Assembly (NCBI GenBank): GCA_963728155.1
Contig: CAVSJF010000007.1
Coordinates: forward strand, 372,001-436,000
DNA length: 64,000 bases
Source: JACVRW01 sp963728155
GTDB lineage: Bacteria > Actinomycetota > Thermoleophilia > Solirubrobacterales > Thermoleophilaceae
Reading direction: 5' to 3'
Under the pieces are notes generated by a model, which saw only the letters and a program-made list of their open reading frames with translations, searched no databases and was not told where the DNA came from. The position numbers and the translations under genes are program-made. Numbering within the stretch: the first letter of the stretch is position 1; each line of letters opens with the position of its first letter. Positions 1-9,584 of the stretch are shown here, piece after piece.

Positions 1-215
1 CCGGCCGCGACCCAGCGCGGATCGGCGTCGAGCACCCGAACCAGCGCATCGGCGAAGGCCTGAAGCGGACCACCCGCCAGGATCAGAACCGCGGCCGCCA
101 GGGCCGTGAGCGCGGCCGGCAGTGCGGCGCGCCGCCCGAGCGCCCGCAGGTCCACGGCCGGAAGGACGCTGTCGATTGAGGGCCCGGGCTGAGCTGAGGG
201 GAGATTGCGCGGCAT
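1..215 (-). CDS. Flippase-like (lysylphosphatidylglycerol synthase TM / UPF0104-type) protein, N-terminal fragment
   Basis: The window edge cuts this gene, leaving about the first 71 residues from ATG 215. A short Pro/Ala-rich leader is followed by a hydrophobic segment (about residues 31-52) and then by the motif DADPRWVAAG at the edge. From memory, this helix followed by an ADPRWV-like motif is typical of the N terminus of polytopic flippase-like proteins related to the membrane domain of MprF/AglD, which move or modify lipids. That assignment is an inference from a short fragment. A copy of the TCAGGG-N7-CCGATG element lies 33 bases upstream of the start, suggesting shared regulation with the MMPL gene and the small genes nearby. 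Confidence 0.5.
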   Translation of the reverse strand, partial: MPRNLPSAQPGPSIDSVLPAVDLRALGRRAALPAALTALAAAVLILAGGPLQAFADALVRVLDADPRWVAA

Positions 216-248
216 GGGAGCCAGTCTTTCGGTGGGACCCGGATCGAA

Positions 249-280
249 CATCGGTGTAGGCCCCTGAACCGGCACCCTTA
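249..280 (-). promoter_or_regulatory. Conserved element TCAGGG-N7-CCGATG, copy a
   Basis: Read on the minus strand, TCAGGG is followed after 7 bases by CCGATG (267 to 249), with a second half site TAAGGG at 280-275 placed 13 bases further upstream. The element ends 33 bases before the ATG at 215. Four other copies in this window share the 7-base spacing and orientation towards the next gene. It may be a promoter or an operator; the sequence alone cannot decide. Confidence 0.6.
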
Positions 281-354
281 GATCGTTTCGTCCTGGCGCC
301 CACCAGAACATGCGGCGTCCAGGTGTCCCGAGGTGCGGCTAACCGTCCCAACGG

Positions 355-383
355 CCGGCGCCCGCCGAGTGGGCGGGCGCCGG
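355..383 (-). terminator. Hairpin terminator of the MMPL gene
   Basis: A perfect 12-bp GC stem (355-366 with 372-383) closes a 5-base loop, 27 bases after the MMPL stop codon. There is no T-tract, as is common in high-GC actinobacteria, so factor-independent termination is plausible but unproven. Confidence 0.6.
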
Positions 384-409
384 TGAGGAACCGTTATGTC
401 GTCCTTGGT

Positions 410-2605
410 CTACGCGCGGGCGGGCTCCACCTCGCCTTCGCGGGAGACCTGGGGCAGCCAGCCGAGCTTGCTGGGCAGCCACCAGTTCCAGTCGCCCAGG
501 AGCTTCATCGTGGCGGGCAGCAGGATCCCGCGGATGATCGTGGCGTCGATCAGGACGGCGGCCGCGAGGCCGATGCCCATCTGCTTCATCTGCAGCTCCG
601 AGCTGAGCGCGAACATTCCGAACACGGCGACCATCACGATCGCTGCGCTGGTGACCACGCCGGCGGTGCTCTTGATCCCGTGAGCGACCGCGTCCTCGGT
701 CTTCATGCCGCGATCGAAGGCCTCGCGGATCCGGGTGAGGATGAACACGTGGTAGTCCATCGACAGCCCGAACAGGATCACGAACAGGAACAGCGGCAGC
801 CAGGCAGCGATGGCCCCGTTGCCCTCGAAGCCGAGCAGGCCCTCGGCCCACTTGCCTTGGAACACCAGCACCAGCAGCCCGTAGGCGGCGCCCACGGACA
901 GCAGGTTGAGCACGATCGCCTTGATCGGGATCACCAGGGAGCGGAAGGTGACCAGCAGCAGCAGGAACGCCGCACTGAGCACGAACGCGAACACGTAGGG
1001 GAGGTTGCCGATCATTGCGTCGTTGAAGTCGCCGGTAGCGGCGGCCTCACCGGTGGTGTAGGCCTCGACACCGTCGAGCTGGCCGACGGTGGCGGGCACG
1101 AGCTCGCCGCGCAGAGCGTCGGCGGCCGCGTTTGACTTGTCGTCCGTGCCGGTCCCGGTGGTCGGGAGCGCCACGATGGCGACCGTCTGGTCCTTGCTGA
1201 TGTCGAGCGTTGCCTCACCCTCGAACAGACCCGAGCGCTTCTGGGCCTGCGTCTCGAGCGAGTCGATGGCCGACACCACTGCGGGGGCGGTCACGTCCTT
1301 GGCCTTGATCACGACCATCTCCATGCTGCCCTCGCTCGGGAAGGCGGCCTGGATGCGGTCGTAGGTGCGCATGACCTTGATGTCACGCGAGGTCTCCTCG
1401 GTTCCGCCGAGGGAGGTCTGCATCCCGATCGCCGGCAGCGCCAGGGCCACCAGCACGCCCGCGGCCACCACGGCCGAGAGCAGCGGGCGCCGCAGCACCC
1501 GGTCGAGGATGCGCGACCAGATGCCGGCCTCGCCGACCTTGTTCTTGATGCGTCCCACGAACGGCACGCGGCCCTTCTCGACGCGGTCGCCGAGCTTGGA
1601 CAGCACAGCGGGCAGCACCGTCAGGGATCCGATCACGGCCACGGCGACGACCATGATCGTGCCGGTGGCAAAGGAGGCGAAATTGGAGATTCCGCCCAGG
1701 TACATACCGGCCATCGCGACCATCACGGTGAAGCCGGAGATCAGCACAGCGCGTCCCGAGGTCGCAGCAGCGGCCTCGATGGCGGCGTTGTTCTCGCGTC
1801 CGGCAGCGCGCTCCTCGCGCGCCCTCTTCAGATAGAAGAGGCTGTAGTCGATTCCGACGGCCATGCCGACCAGCAGCACAACATGCATGACCGAGCCGTC
1901 AACCGGCGCCAGCTGGCTGACCGGGCCCAGCAGGCCCAGCGTCGCCGCCACGCTGGTCAGAGCCAGCAGGATCGGGATGCCGGCCGCAACCAGCGCCCCG
2001 AAGGCGAACACCAGGATGATCAGGGTAATCGGCAGCGAGAGGAGCATCGACTTGCTCATCTCCTCGCCTGACTTCTCGGCAACCGCCTTGGTCAGGCTCT
2101 CGTCGCCCATCTCTTCCACGCGAAGCTCGGGGTGGGCCTTCTGTGCCGCGGCCACCGCGGCGAGTGAGCCCACAACGGACTTCTCGGTCACATCCGAATC
2201 ACCCGGCAGCTCGAACGTGACGAGCGCCGAATGCCCGTCGGCCGAGATCTGACCGGCACCGCCGTCGTAAGGACCCACGACGGTGTCCACGCCCTTGGTG
2301 TTGCCCAGGCGCTCGGTCACATCAGCCACGGCCGCCTTGAATTGCGGGGAGCCGGCCTTGAACTGCTTGCTCTGGATCAGAACCTGCTCCGACGCCTTGT
2401 CCGGGAAAGCGCCGTCGAGCGCCTTGGAGGCCTGACCGGACTCGCCGGGCATCCCGGAACTCGCGTCGATCTCCTTCTGCGGGAGCACGTTCATCCCGAT
2501 GAAGAGCGACACGATGACAAAGGCAAGCCACCCGAAGATGGCCTTCTTGCGGTGCTGGGCGCTCCAGCGCCCAACCCTCGCGGTGAAGTTCTCTGGCTTC
2601 TGCAT
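410..2605 (-). CDS. MMPL/RND-family transporter
   Basis: A 731-residue membrane protein of the MmpL/RND superfamily, which exports lipids or drugs using the proton gradient. It has the family's duplicated plan: one N-terminal transmembrane helix (about residues 20-40), a periplasmic domain, a bundle of about five helices containing GIDYSLFYLKRAREE, a second periplasmic domain, and a second bundle containing FGLSMDYHVFILTRIREA. Both G-x-D-Y/S-M-D-Y proton-relay motifs are present. The frame stays open upstream, but ATG 2605 is chosen because AAGGAG precedes it by 6 bases and the protein then begins MQKPENF, a normal MMPL N terminus. Longer starts would swallow the small gene at 2719-2962. A strong hairpin follows the stop, and element copy b lies 63 bases upstream. 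The substrate cannot be read from the sequence. Confidence 0.93.
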   Translation of the reverse strand: MQKPENFTARVGRWSAQHRKKAIFGWLAFVIVSLFIGMNVLPQKEIDASSGMPGESGQASKALDGAFPDKASEQVLIQSKQFKAGSPQFKAAVADVTERLGNTKGVDTVVGPYDGGAGQISADGHSALVTFELPGDSDVTEKSVVGSLAAVAAAQKAHPELRVEEMGDESLTKAVAEKSGEEMSKSMLLSLPITLIILVFAFGALVAAGIPILLALTSVAATLGLLGPVSQLAPVDGSVMHVVLLVGMAVGIDYSLFYLKRAREERAAGRENNAAIEAAAATSGRAVLISGFTVMVAMAGMYLGGISNFASFATGTIMVVAVAVIGSLTVLPAVLSKLGDRVEKGRVPFVGRIKNKVGEAGIWSRILDRVLRRPLLSAVVAAGVLVALALPAIGMQTSLGGTEETSRDIKVMRTYDRIQAAFPSEGSMEMVVIKAKDVTAPAVVSAIDSLETQAQKRSGLFEGEATLDISKDQTVAIVALPTTGTGTDDKSNAAADALRGELVPATVGQLDGVEAYTTGEAAATGDFNDAMIGNLPYVFAFVLSAAFLLLLVTFRSLVIPIKAIVLNLLSVGAAYGLLVLVFQGKWAEGLLGFEGNGAIAAWLPLFLFVILFGLSMDYHVFILTRIREAFDRGMKTEDAVAHGIKSTAGVVTSAAIVMVAVFGMFALSSELQMKQMGIGLAAAVLIDATIIRGILLPATMKLLGDWNWWLPSKLGWLPQVSREGEVEPARA

Positions 2606-2668
2606 GGGACTCCTTCGATTGGGGTTCGACTGCATGCAGGGCAGCCTGCTCCCCATCCGCCCCCCGAA

Positions 2669-2700
2669 CATCGGGTGGGCCCCCTGAACCCGCACCCTGA
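2669..2700 (-). promoter_or_regulatory. Conserved element TCAGGG-N7-CCGATG, copy b
   Basis: On the minus strand TCAGGG (2687-2682), 7 bases, CCGATG (2674-2669), with a second TCAGGG half site at 2700-2695, again exactly 13 bases away. It lies 63 bases upstream of the MMPL start and in the same orientation. The flanks also resemble copy a (CGAACATCGG on the plus strand in both). Confidence 0.65.
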
Positions 2701-2718
2701 ACCGGGTAAGGGTGAGGG

Positions 2719-2962
2719 TCAGGGTGTGTGGCGCTCGCGAACGCGCAGCGGCGGCCGTGCGCTGAGCGACGTAGCTGGGCAGCTGGGCCAGCGCGGCGTC
2801 CTCATTCGGCGCGTCGACCTCCCACCAGATGTGGTGGGTGCCGAAGTCGCACGACGCTCGCACCGGAGATCCGCGCAGGGGGCTCGCGAAAGCCTTGAAG
2901 GAGGCGAATACGACACCGCACTCCTGCGGGTCGTGGCGGTGGCTGAGCATGAATCTGGGCAT
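2719..2962 (-). pseudogene. Small conserved hypothetical protein, frameshifted at its C terminus
   Basis: Starting at ATG 2962 the frame reads MPRFMLSHRHDPQECG, continues with FASPLRG and HHIWWEVDAP, and reaches YVAQRT at about residue 70. It has the composition of a real small globular protein of about 80 residues, with conserved-looking His, Cys and Trp. In this frame it then runs unnaturally into the MMPL gene. Shifting one base near 2758 gives a short tail RVRERHTP followed by a stop at 2719-2721. I therefore infer a one-base insertion in the GC-rich run just after YVAQRT. I do not recognise a named family. It is divergent from the LAL regulator at 3055 and carries element copy c 32 bases upstream of its start. 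Confidence 0.55.
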
Positions 2963-2994
2963 GCTTTCAGTGTCGTCCAACGCAGAACGACGGA

Positions 2995-3013
2995 CATCGG
3001 GGCAGCACCCTGA
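2995..3013 (-). promoter_or_regulatory. Conserved element TCAGGG-N7-CCGATG, copy c
   Basis: On the minus strand TCAGGG (3013-3008), 7 bases, CCGATG (3000-2995). It ends 32 bases before the ATG at 2962, nearly the same distance as copies a and d. This copy lacks the second upstream half site. It sits in the 92-base divergent region shared with the LAL regulator. Confidence 0.55.
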
Positions 3014-3054
3014 TCTTGAGCGCTGAGTGTGGGATAGGCTGGCCCGCCACTCCC

Positions 3055-5943
3055 ATGACGGCGTCCAGAGCGGCCCTGGTGGGCCGAGACAACGAGCAGG
3101 AAGAGGCCGGGCGGTTGCTCGAAGAGGTCATGGCGGGCGAGCCGCGCATGGCCTTCGTAGTGGGCGAGCCGGGCATCGGAAAGACCTCACTGCTCGATGA
3201 GCTGGCGGGTCAGGCCGAGCAGCGCGGGTGCCTCGCGCTGCGCGGCAGCGCGGCGGAGTTCGAGCAGGAGTTGCCCTTCGGGCTCATCGTGGATGCGCTC
3301 GACGAGTACCTCGGGTCGCTCGAGCCGCGCGCGTTCAGCCGCCTGACCTCGGAGGACGTGTCGGAGATCGCGGGCGTGTTCCCCGCCCTTCGCTCGCTCG
3401 AGCAGGCGTCCCCCGGCCCCACCACCGCGGCCGAGCGCTTCCGCGCGCACCACGCGGTGCGCGACCTGATCGAGCGCCTGGCCGGACCGCAGCCCCTGGT
3501 TCTCGTGCTCGAGGACCTGCACTGGGCCGACGGCGCCTCCATCGAGCTCGTGTCCCACCTCCTGCGGCGTCCGCCGCAGGCGCCGGTGCTGGTGGCAGGC
3601 TCGTTTCGCACGGGCCAGGCCGACCGTGGGCTGGAGAGCGCCATCGCGGCGGCCGGCGTCAATGGCGACTCGGTGCGCCGGCTCGACCTCGGCCCATTGG
3701 CTCCCTCCGCGGCCGGTGAGCTGGTCGACGCCGCGGGCGCTGCCGAGCTCGAGCAGCTCTACCGAGCCAGCGGCGGCAACCCCTTCTACCTGCTCCAGCT
3801 CGCGCGAGGGGGAGGCGGGGACCACGGGACTCGCCGCGGCGGCGAGGTCCCGCCGGCCGTGGTGGCGGCGATCGTGGCCGAGCTCGACGGGCTGAGCGCT
3901 ACCGCTCGCCGCTTCGCCGAGGCCGCGGCGGTGGCCGGCGATCCGTTCGAGCTCGACCTGGCCGTGGCCACCGCGGGCGTGGACGATGACGGTGCCCTCG
4001 CCGCGATCGACGAGCTGGCCGCGCGCGATCTCGTGCGCGCCGGCGAGGTGCCGCGGCGCTTTGGCTTTCGTCACCCGCTCGTGCGCAGCGCGGTGTATGA
4101 GTCGACCGCGGCGGGGGCGCGACTCGCTGCGCACGGACGCGCGGCGAGAGCCCTCGCCGAGCGAGGCGCGCCGGCCTCGGCGCGCGCCCACCACGTCGCT
4201 CAGTCGGCTTCCCACGGAGACCTCGATGCGGTGGCCGTTCTGCGCGAAGCGGGGGAAGGGGCCGCCCAGCGGGCACCGGCAAGCGCGGCGCAGTGGTTCG
4301 AGATAGCGCTCGGCCTGCTGCCCGCCTCCGCGCCCGCCGGCGAACGGGTGGAGCTGCTGATGGCGCTGGCCGGGGCCAAGGCGGCCACGGGCCGCTTCGA
4401 GGAGGCCCGCGGGGCGTTGCTCGAGAGCATCGAGCTCACGCCCGGCGATTCGGAGGCGCTGCGGATCACCCTCATCGGAGCGTGCGCGGGAGTCGAGCAG
4501 TTGCTCGGCCACCACCGCGAGGCGCATGACCGGCTCACCACGGCGCTCGACCTGTTGCCCGAGGCCACGTCCGTGCAGGCCGTCGAGCTGCTCCTGCATC
4601 TGGCCACGGGGCACTTCTACCGCCAGGACTACCCGGCCATGGGGAACGCGGCCGAGCGCGCCCTTGGCGCTGCAGAAGCCCTCGGCGACACGCCCCTGAT
4701 CGCCGCGAGCACGGCGGCCGTGACCGGCGCACTCGCGTTCACGGGCGGCCAGCCCGAGGCTGAGCCGCGCTGCGACGAGGCCGCGGCGCTGGTCGACGCG
4801 ATGTCCGACGAGGAGCTGGCCCTGCGGCTCGACTCGCTGGCCAACCTCTCAGCCGCCGAGCTCTACCTCGACCGCTTCGCCGACGCCGGCCGCCACGCCG
4901 AACGCGGGCTGGTCGTTGCGCGCGCCACCGGGCAGACCGAGATCTCGCCCTTCCTAATTCCGGTCCTCGGCACCGTCCTGCAGATGTTGGGGAGCCTCGA
5001 CGAGGCGGTGCGGGTGCTCGACGGGGCGTCCGAGGCGGCGCGCCTGTCCGGCAACATTCAGGCGCTGGCTTGGAATCTGCTCAATCACGCCAACGCCTCG
5101 GCGTACGTGGGTGACCTCGACACCGCGGCCAGGGTGGCGCAGGAGAGCGTCGACATCACCCGCGATCTGGACCACAGCCTCGTGTCCACCTACGCGGGCG
5201 CCAACCAGTGCTTCGTGCTCAACGCGCTCGGCGAGCACGAGCGGGCGATCGCGGCCGTGACCGAGAGCGCGGGCGGCGAGGACCTGCCGCTCATACCCGG
5301 TGGCTGGCGGGCCAACTACTTCGAGGCGGTCACGCGCAGCCGCGTGGCGCTGGGAGACAGCGAGGGAGCCCAGCGCGCGGCGGCGGGCGCCGCCGAGGTG
5401 GCCGAGCGAACTGGCACGACCTTCTCTCAAGCCATGGCCGCGCGAGCCGCCGCCGCCGTCGCCCTCGATGCGGGCGACCCGCAGCGCGGCGCCGAGCAGG
5501 CCCTGCTCGCGGCGGGCCACTGCGACACCGTCGAATCCCGAGTGGAGGCCTCCATCTCCCGCACCCTCGCCGGCCGCGCTCTCGGCGCCGCCGGGCGCCA
5601 GGACGAGGCCATCGCCGTGCTCGAGCGGGCCGCCGGTGAGCTCGAGGGCTACGGCGCCGTGCGCCACCGCCAGGCGGCCGAGCAGGAGTTGCGCAAGCTC
5701 GGGCGCCGTGTCCACCGGCGCTCCGGCCCGGGGAAGGCGGACGGCGCGTTGCTCGAGGCGCTCACCGCGCGCGAGGCCGAGATCGCCGCACTGGTCACAG
5801 ACCGCCGCACCAACCCGGAGATCGCGACCGAGCTCTTCCTGAGCGTCAAGACCATCGAAACGCACATGCGCAATATCTTCCGCAAGCTCGACGTGAGCTC
5901 GCGGGTGGAGGTGGCGCGGGTGATGGAGCGTGAGCGCGACTGA
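3055..5943 (+). CDS. LAL-type LuxR-family transcriptional regulator with AAA ATPase domain
   Basis: A 962-residue large ATP-binding LuxR (LAL/MalT-like) regulator. Walker A GEPGIGKT is at residues 37-44 and the Walker B-like VLEDLHWADG at about 150-160. A long alpha-helical, Ala/Glu-rich TPR-like middle region follows (about 350-880), and a LuxR helix-turn-helix closes the protein (LTAREAEIAALV, then SVKTIETHMRNIFRKLD). ATG 3055 is preferred because the AAA motif LVGRDNE begins just after it; an in-frame ATG at 3016 would only add a non-conserved stretch overlapping the divergent promoter region. Such proteins typically bind an effector through the TPR part and activate nearby genes. Whether it controls the adjacent MMPL and small genes, which carry the TCAGGG-N7-CCGATG element, is speculation. 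Confidence 0.93.
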   Translation: MTASRAALVGRDNEQEEAGRLLEEVMAGEPRMAFVVGEPGIGKTSLLDELAGQAEQRGCLALRGSAAEFEQELPFGLIVDALDEYLGSLEPRAFSRLTSEDVSEIAGVFPALRSLEQASPGPTTAAERFRAHHAVRDLIERLAGPQPLVLVLEDLHWADGASIELVSHLLRRPPQAPVLVAGSFRTGQADRGLESAIAAAGVNGDSVRRLDLGPLAPSAAGELVDAAGAAELEQLYRASGGNPFYLLQLARGGGGDHGTRRGGEVPPAVVAAIVAELDGLSATARRFAEAAAVAGDPFELDLAVATAGVDDDGALAAIDELAARDLVRAGEVPRRFGFRHPLVRSAVYESTAAGARLAAHGRAARALAERGAPASARAHHVAQSASHGDLDAVAVLREAGEGAAQRAPASAAQWFEIALGLLPASAPAGERVELLMALAGAKAATGRFEEARGALLESIELTPGDSEALRITLIGACAGVEQLLGHHREAHDRLTTALDLLPEATSVQAVELLLHLATGHFYRQDYPAMGNAAERALGAAEALGDTPLIAASTAAVTGALAFTGGQPEAEPRCDEAAALVDAMSDEELALRLDSLANLSAAELYLDRFADAGRHAERGLVVARATGQTEISPFLIPVLGTVLQMLGSLDEAVRVLDGASEAARLSGNIQALAWNLLNHANASAYVGDLDTAARVAQESVDITRDLDHSLVSTYAGANQCFVLNALGEHERAIAAVTESAGGEDLPLIPGGWRANYFEAVTRSRVALGDSEGAQRAAAGAAEVAERTGTTFSQAMAARAAAAVALDAGDPQRGAEQALLAAGHCDTVESRVEASISRTLAGRALGAAGRQDEAIAVLERAAGELEGYGAVRHRQAAEQELRKLGRRVHRRSGPGKADGALLEALTAREAEIAALVTDRRTNPEIATELFLSVKTIETHMRNIFRKLDVSSRVEVARVMERERD

Positions 5944-5944
5944 T

Positions 5945-6061
5945 CTATAGGCGGCCGGTTGCGATGCGGCGTGCGGCGATCTTCTCCGCCGCCTCACGCG
6001 TGCCGGCGGCAACGGTGAGCGTGCGATCGCCGATGGTGACTGTCCAGAAGCGGGGGGCCAT
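5945..6061 (-). CDS. Tiny conserved hypothetical protein (38 aa), copy 1
   Basis: ATG 6061 is preceded by an excellent ribosome site (AAAGGAG, 6 bases away). The protein reads MAPRFWTVTIGDRTLTVAAG, then TREAAEKIAARRIATGRL, a beta-hairpin-like N terminus followed by an amphipathic helix. It sits 11 bases downstream of the 67-aa gene (6073-6276), so the two form an operon. A second copy with the same first 15 residues occurs at 28480-28605 beside a remnant of the same 67-aa gene, which supports both being real genes. The TVTIGD..L.VAAGTREAAEKIAA pattern resembles a miniature phage-integrase Arm or single-strand DNA-binding-like fold, but I cannot name a family. Confidence 0.75.
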   Translation of the reverse strand: MAPRFWTVTIGDRTLTVAAGTREAAEKIAARRIATGRL

Positions 6062-6072
6062 CAGTTTCTCCT

Positions 6073-6276
6073 TTAACCGACCTGCGGCCCGGCCAGCTGG
6101 GCTCGCAGCGTCGCGATCTCGGTCACTGCGGCTCCGACATAAGCGGAGCGCGTGACTGCGATCTCTTGGTCGAGGTCGGCCATGTAGGCGGAGTTGGCTG
6201 ACAGCCCCTCGATCGAGGCCAGGGCCCGCTCCGCCGTGAGGTCTTGGAGGTGGATTTGCATCTCGATAGCGGACAT
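6073..6276 (-). CDS. Small conserved hypothetical protein (67 aa), first gene of a two-gene cassette
   Basis: A 67-residue, mostly helical protein from ATG 6276. It begins MSAIEMQIHLQDLTAERALA and ends SAYVGAAVTEIATLRAQL followed by AGPQVG. No membrane segment, signal peptide or cysteine is seen, so it is probably cytoplasmic. The last 22 residues recur almost unchanged at 28397-28465, where the rest of the gene is missing. It is followed after 11 bases by the 38-aa gene and preceded 32 bases upstream by element copy d. Function is unknown; the paired small helical and beta/helical proteins could be a regulator pair or a toxin-antitoxin-like unit, but nothing here proves it. Confidence 0.7.
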   Translation of the reverse strand: MSAIEMQIHLQDLTAERALASIEGLSANSAYMADLDQEIAVTRSAYVGAAVTEIATLRAQLAGPQVG

Positions 6277-6308
6277 GGCGCCATGGTGGACTTGCGGCGC
6301 CGGGATCT

Positions 6309-6349
6309 CATCGGGTAGGAACCCTGAACCAGGCCGCACGGCACCCTGA
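6309..6349 (-). promoter_or_regulatory. Conserved element TCAGGG-N7-CCGATG, copy d
   Basis: On the minus strand TCAGGG (6327-6322), 7 bases, CCGATG (6314-6309). A second TCAGGG half site (6349-6344) is 22 bases away instead of the 13 seen in copies a, b and e. The element ends 32 bases before the ATG of the 67-aa gene. Confidence 0.6.
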
Positions 6350-6363
6350 GATTGAGTGTCCGC

Positions 6364-7560
6364 TCAGGCGTTGACCGGCGAGACGAGCGTTGCGCGGCGC
6401 GCCACCAGCACCGTGCCGCCCACCAGGCCCACCCCGACCGCCACGAGCACGCCCGTGATCCACGAGCCGGCCTCGATCACCGCGCCCGCGGTAGCGGCGC
6501 CGAGCGCCACCCCGGCCACGAGCGCGGTCAGCGGCCAGGTGAACGCCTCCGTCGAGGTACCCGCCAGGGCCACTCGGTCGACCAATTGGTTGCGGGAGGC
6601 GATCAGCGGCGCGATCGGGAGGCCCGCGAGCATCGCGAGTGGCGCCATGGTGGCGGGGGAGGAGGCCAGCATGAGCGGGGCGATCGCCAGCGGCAGCAGC
6701 CAGGCCAGCCGCAGGTGGGCCGCGAGCAGGGGCACCCGGCTTCCGAGAGCACCCCAGGCCAGTCCGGCCACGCCGCTGGCGCATGACCAGACCGCCAAGA
6801 GCACGCCGGCCAGCTCCGCGGCGCCCTCGTCGGCGCTGTAGGCGGGCAGCACCACCTCGATCGTGCCGAGCGTGAAGCCGACCGGCAGGCTCGCGAGCAC
6901 CAGCGTGCGCAGGCCCGGGGCGGCCAGGGCGCCCAGGCCGAGCGCTCGCTCGCCCTCCGCGGTGGGTTCGGGGCCGGGCCGCCCGCGCAGCCCGCCGAGC
7001 AACAGCAGGACCCCTCCGAGCGCGCACGCGGCCGAGACGATCAGCGCGTACTGCGCCCCGACCGTGGCCACCACCGCGGTGGTGAGCAGCGGCCCGACCA
7101 CGAAGATCAGCTCGATCATCACCGAGTCGAGCGCGAACGCGCCCGGGATCAGCTCCGGCTTGCCGGCGAGGAGGAAGGGCCAGCGCGAGCGCAGCACCGA
7201 GGAGACCGGCGGTGTGGCCGCACCCGCGAGCAGCGATCCCGCGGCCAAGAGGACCGTGCCGGCTCCGGCCTCGCCCGCGCCCAGTACCGCGAGCAGGCCG
7301 GCGGCGTGAACCACGGCCAGGGGGAACAGCATGTGCACGCCGCGCCGGTCGATCACGCGGCCCTGCAGCGGCGCGCCGGCCGCGCTGCCGAGGGCCAGGG
7401 CGCCCGCGCACAGGCCCGCCGACGCGAACGAGCCCGTCACGTCGCGCACGAAGAGCAGGATCGCGAGGCCGCTGATCCCGATCGGCATGCGCCCGATCAG
7501 CGTGGCGAACACGATGATCGCCACGCCGGGAGTTCGCAGGATGCGTGCGTAGACGCCCAC
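6364..7560 (-). CDS. MFS transporter
   Basis: About 398 residues with some twelve hydrophobic helices. It belongs to the major facilitator superfamily of secondary transporters. After helix 2 comes the loop PLQGRVIDRRGVHMLFPL, the equivalent of the MFS motif A (GxLaDrxGrr). The N-terminal half has IIVFATLIGRMPIGISGLAI and a charged RDVTGS turn typical of drug-efflux-like MFS proteins of actinobacteria. An earlier start at 7602 is possible in the same frame, but GTG 7560 leaves room for the divergent yceH gene (7611) and gives the natural N terminus GVYARILRTPG. The substrate is not predictable. Its stop lies 88 bases from the 67-aa gene start, with copy d of the conserved element in between. 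Confidence 0.85.
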   Translation of the reverse strand: MGVYARILRTPGVAIIVFATLIGRMPIGISGLAILLFVRDVTGSFASAGLCAGALALGSAAGAPLQGRVIDRRGVHMLFPLAVVHAAGLLAVLGAGEAGAGTVLLAAGSLLAGAATPPVSSVLRSRWPFLLAGKPELIPGAFALDSVMIELIFVVGPLLTTAVVATVGAQYALIVSAACALGGVLLLLGGLRGRPGPEPTAEGERALGLGALAAPGLRTLVLASLPVGFTLGTIEVVLPAYSADEGAAELAGVLLAVWSCASGVAGLAWGALGSRVPLLAAHLRLAWLLPLAIAPLMLASSPATMAPLAMLAGLPIAPLIASRNQLVDRVALAGTSTEAFTWPLTALVAGVALGAATAGAVIEAGSWITGVLVAVGVGLVGGTVLVARRATLVSPVNA

Positions 7561-7610
7561 CCCCGGAGGATAGGTCCGCCCGCACGGGCCCCCGCCTAAC
7601 ATGCGTCGGC

Positions 7611-8246
7611 GTGGAACCGGACGCCGTCGAGATCCGCGTGGTGGGTTGCCTGGTGGAGAAGCAGCGCACCACGCCCGACCAGTATCCGCTCACGCTCAAC
7701 TCGCTCCGCCTGGCCTGCAACCAGTCCACCAATCGCGACCCGGTCGTCGACTACGACGACGCCGCGATCCGGTCCGCGATAGATCGGCTCACCCGCCGCA
7801 AATGGGCCACGCTGGCCAGCTGGTCCACCGCTCGTTCGGTCAAGTACAAGCATCTGCTCGGTCAGGCGCTGGATCTCGACGCCGCCGAGCTCGCCCTCAT
7901 GACCGTGCTGATGCTGCGCGGAGCGCAGACCCCAGGGGAGCTGCGCCAGCGCGTGGAGCGGATGCATCGCTTCGCTTCCAACGAGGAGCTCGAGCAAGCC
8001 CTCGAGCAGTTGCTCGAGCGCGGCCTGTGCACACGGCTCGCTCGCCGCCCCGGCGAGCGCGGACAGCGCTACCGGCACCTGTTGTCGAGCGGCGAGGACG
8101 AGCCGGCCGCGGAGGCAGCGTTCGAGCCCGCGCCCGCCCCGGCGGCGAGCAACGACGGTGTCGATGCCCGGCTCTCGGTGCTGGAGACCGAGGTGGCCGG
8201 CCTGCGGGCCGAGCTCGCCCGCCTGCGCGAAGAGCTGGGCGCATGA
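7611..8246 (+). CDS. YceH-family protein (DUF480)
   Basis: A 211-residue DUF480/YceH protein with two winged-helix domains. The N-terminal signature RVVGCLVEKQRTTPDQYPLT followed by LACNQSTNRDPVVDY is diagnostic, and the second domain carries LMLRGAQTPGELRQR and the LARRPGERGQRYRHL strand-helix. The tail (LSVLETEVAGLRAELARLRE) is a short coiled coil, as in Escherichia coli YceH. GTG 7611 is chosen because it gives EPDAVEIRVVG directly, whereas upstream ATGs in this frame would overlap the MFS promoter. Its biochemical role is unknown in general; a DNA-binding role is inferred from the fold. The stop overlaps the NUDIX start by the ATGA arrangement, indicating translational coupling. Confidence 0.93.
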   Translation: MEPDAVEIRVVGCLVEKQRTTPDQYPLTLNSLRLACNQSTNRDPVVDYDDAAIRSAIDRLTRRKWATLASWSTARSVKYKHLLGQALDLDAAELALMTVLMLRGAQTPGELRQRVERMHRFASNEELEQALEQLLERGLCTRLARRPGERGQRYRHLLSSGEDEPAAEAAFEPAPAPAASNDGVDARLSVLETEVAGLRAELARLREELGA

Positions 8247-8889
8247 CCCAGTCGCGACCCGGCATCCTGGCGCGCGGCCCCTGGGCGGCAGAGCAGGTCG
8301 AGGCGCGCTGGCTCGATGAGCCCTACCGGCCGCCGGACGACGTGACCCGCCGCGCCGACGCGGCCGTGGAGGGCCTGCGCGAGCGCGGCTCGCCGGCCCA
8401 CGACGGCATGGCCGGCCGGCTCGCGGGCTGGCGGGCCGACGCCGGCCGTCTTAGCCTGGAGCTTCAGCCCTCACGCTGGGCGCTCCGCCTGCTGGACGGC
8501 GACGCCTGCGAGAGCCTGACCGCCCTATGCGTGGTGCGCAGCACCGACGGCCGCTGGCTGGCCGGGCGCCGCGCGAGCTGGGTCTCGACCTGGGCCGGGC
8601 GCTGGGCGCTCGGGGCCGGCGGCGCGGTCGACCTGGGCGAGAGCCCGGCGCTGACCCTGTCCCGCGAGCTCGCCGAGGAGTGGAGGCTCGTGCCCGAGCA
8701 CCTGAGCGTTGAGGCGCTGGTCACCCTTCCCAACGGCGTGACCATGGTGGTGGGGCAGGCCACGGTGGCGGACGACTCGGCGCCCGTGCCCGACGCGGAG
8801 CACGACGAATGGGCCTGGTGGCCCGCCGACGTGGAATCGTGGCCCGAGGAGGCCGGTGAGCTGGTGCGGATGGGGCGCCTGCTCGGCGC

Positions 8890-9546
<657 letters not shown>

Positions 9547-9584
9547 CTCATCGAGGATAGCCCGAAGGGATTACGGTTCACGGA

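Noticed and set aside
323..1135. Long plus-strand ORF (270 aa) opposite the MMPL gene
   Set aside because: The translation is a GC-skewed antisense shadow, rich in Gln/His/Arg, of the strongly supported MMPL protein.
3187..4614. 475-aa minus-strand ORF inside the LAL regulator
   Set aside because: It is antisense of a well conserved ATPase/HTH protein and has no domain of its own.
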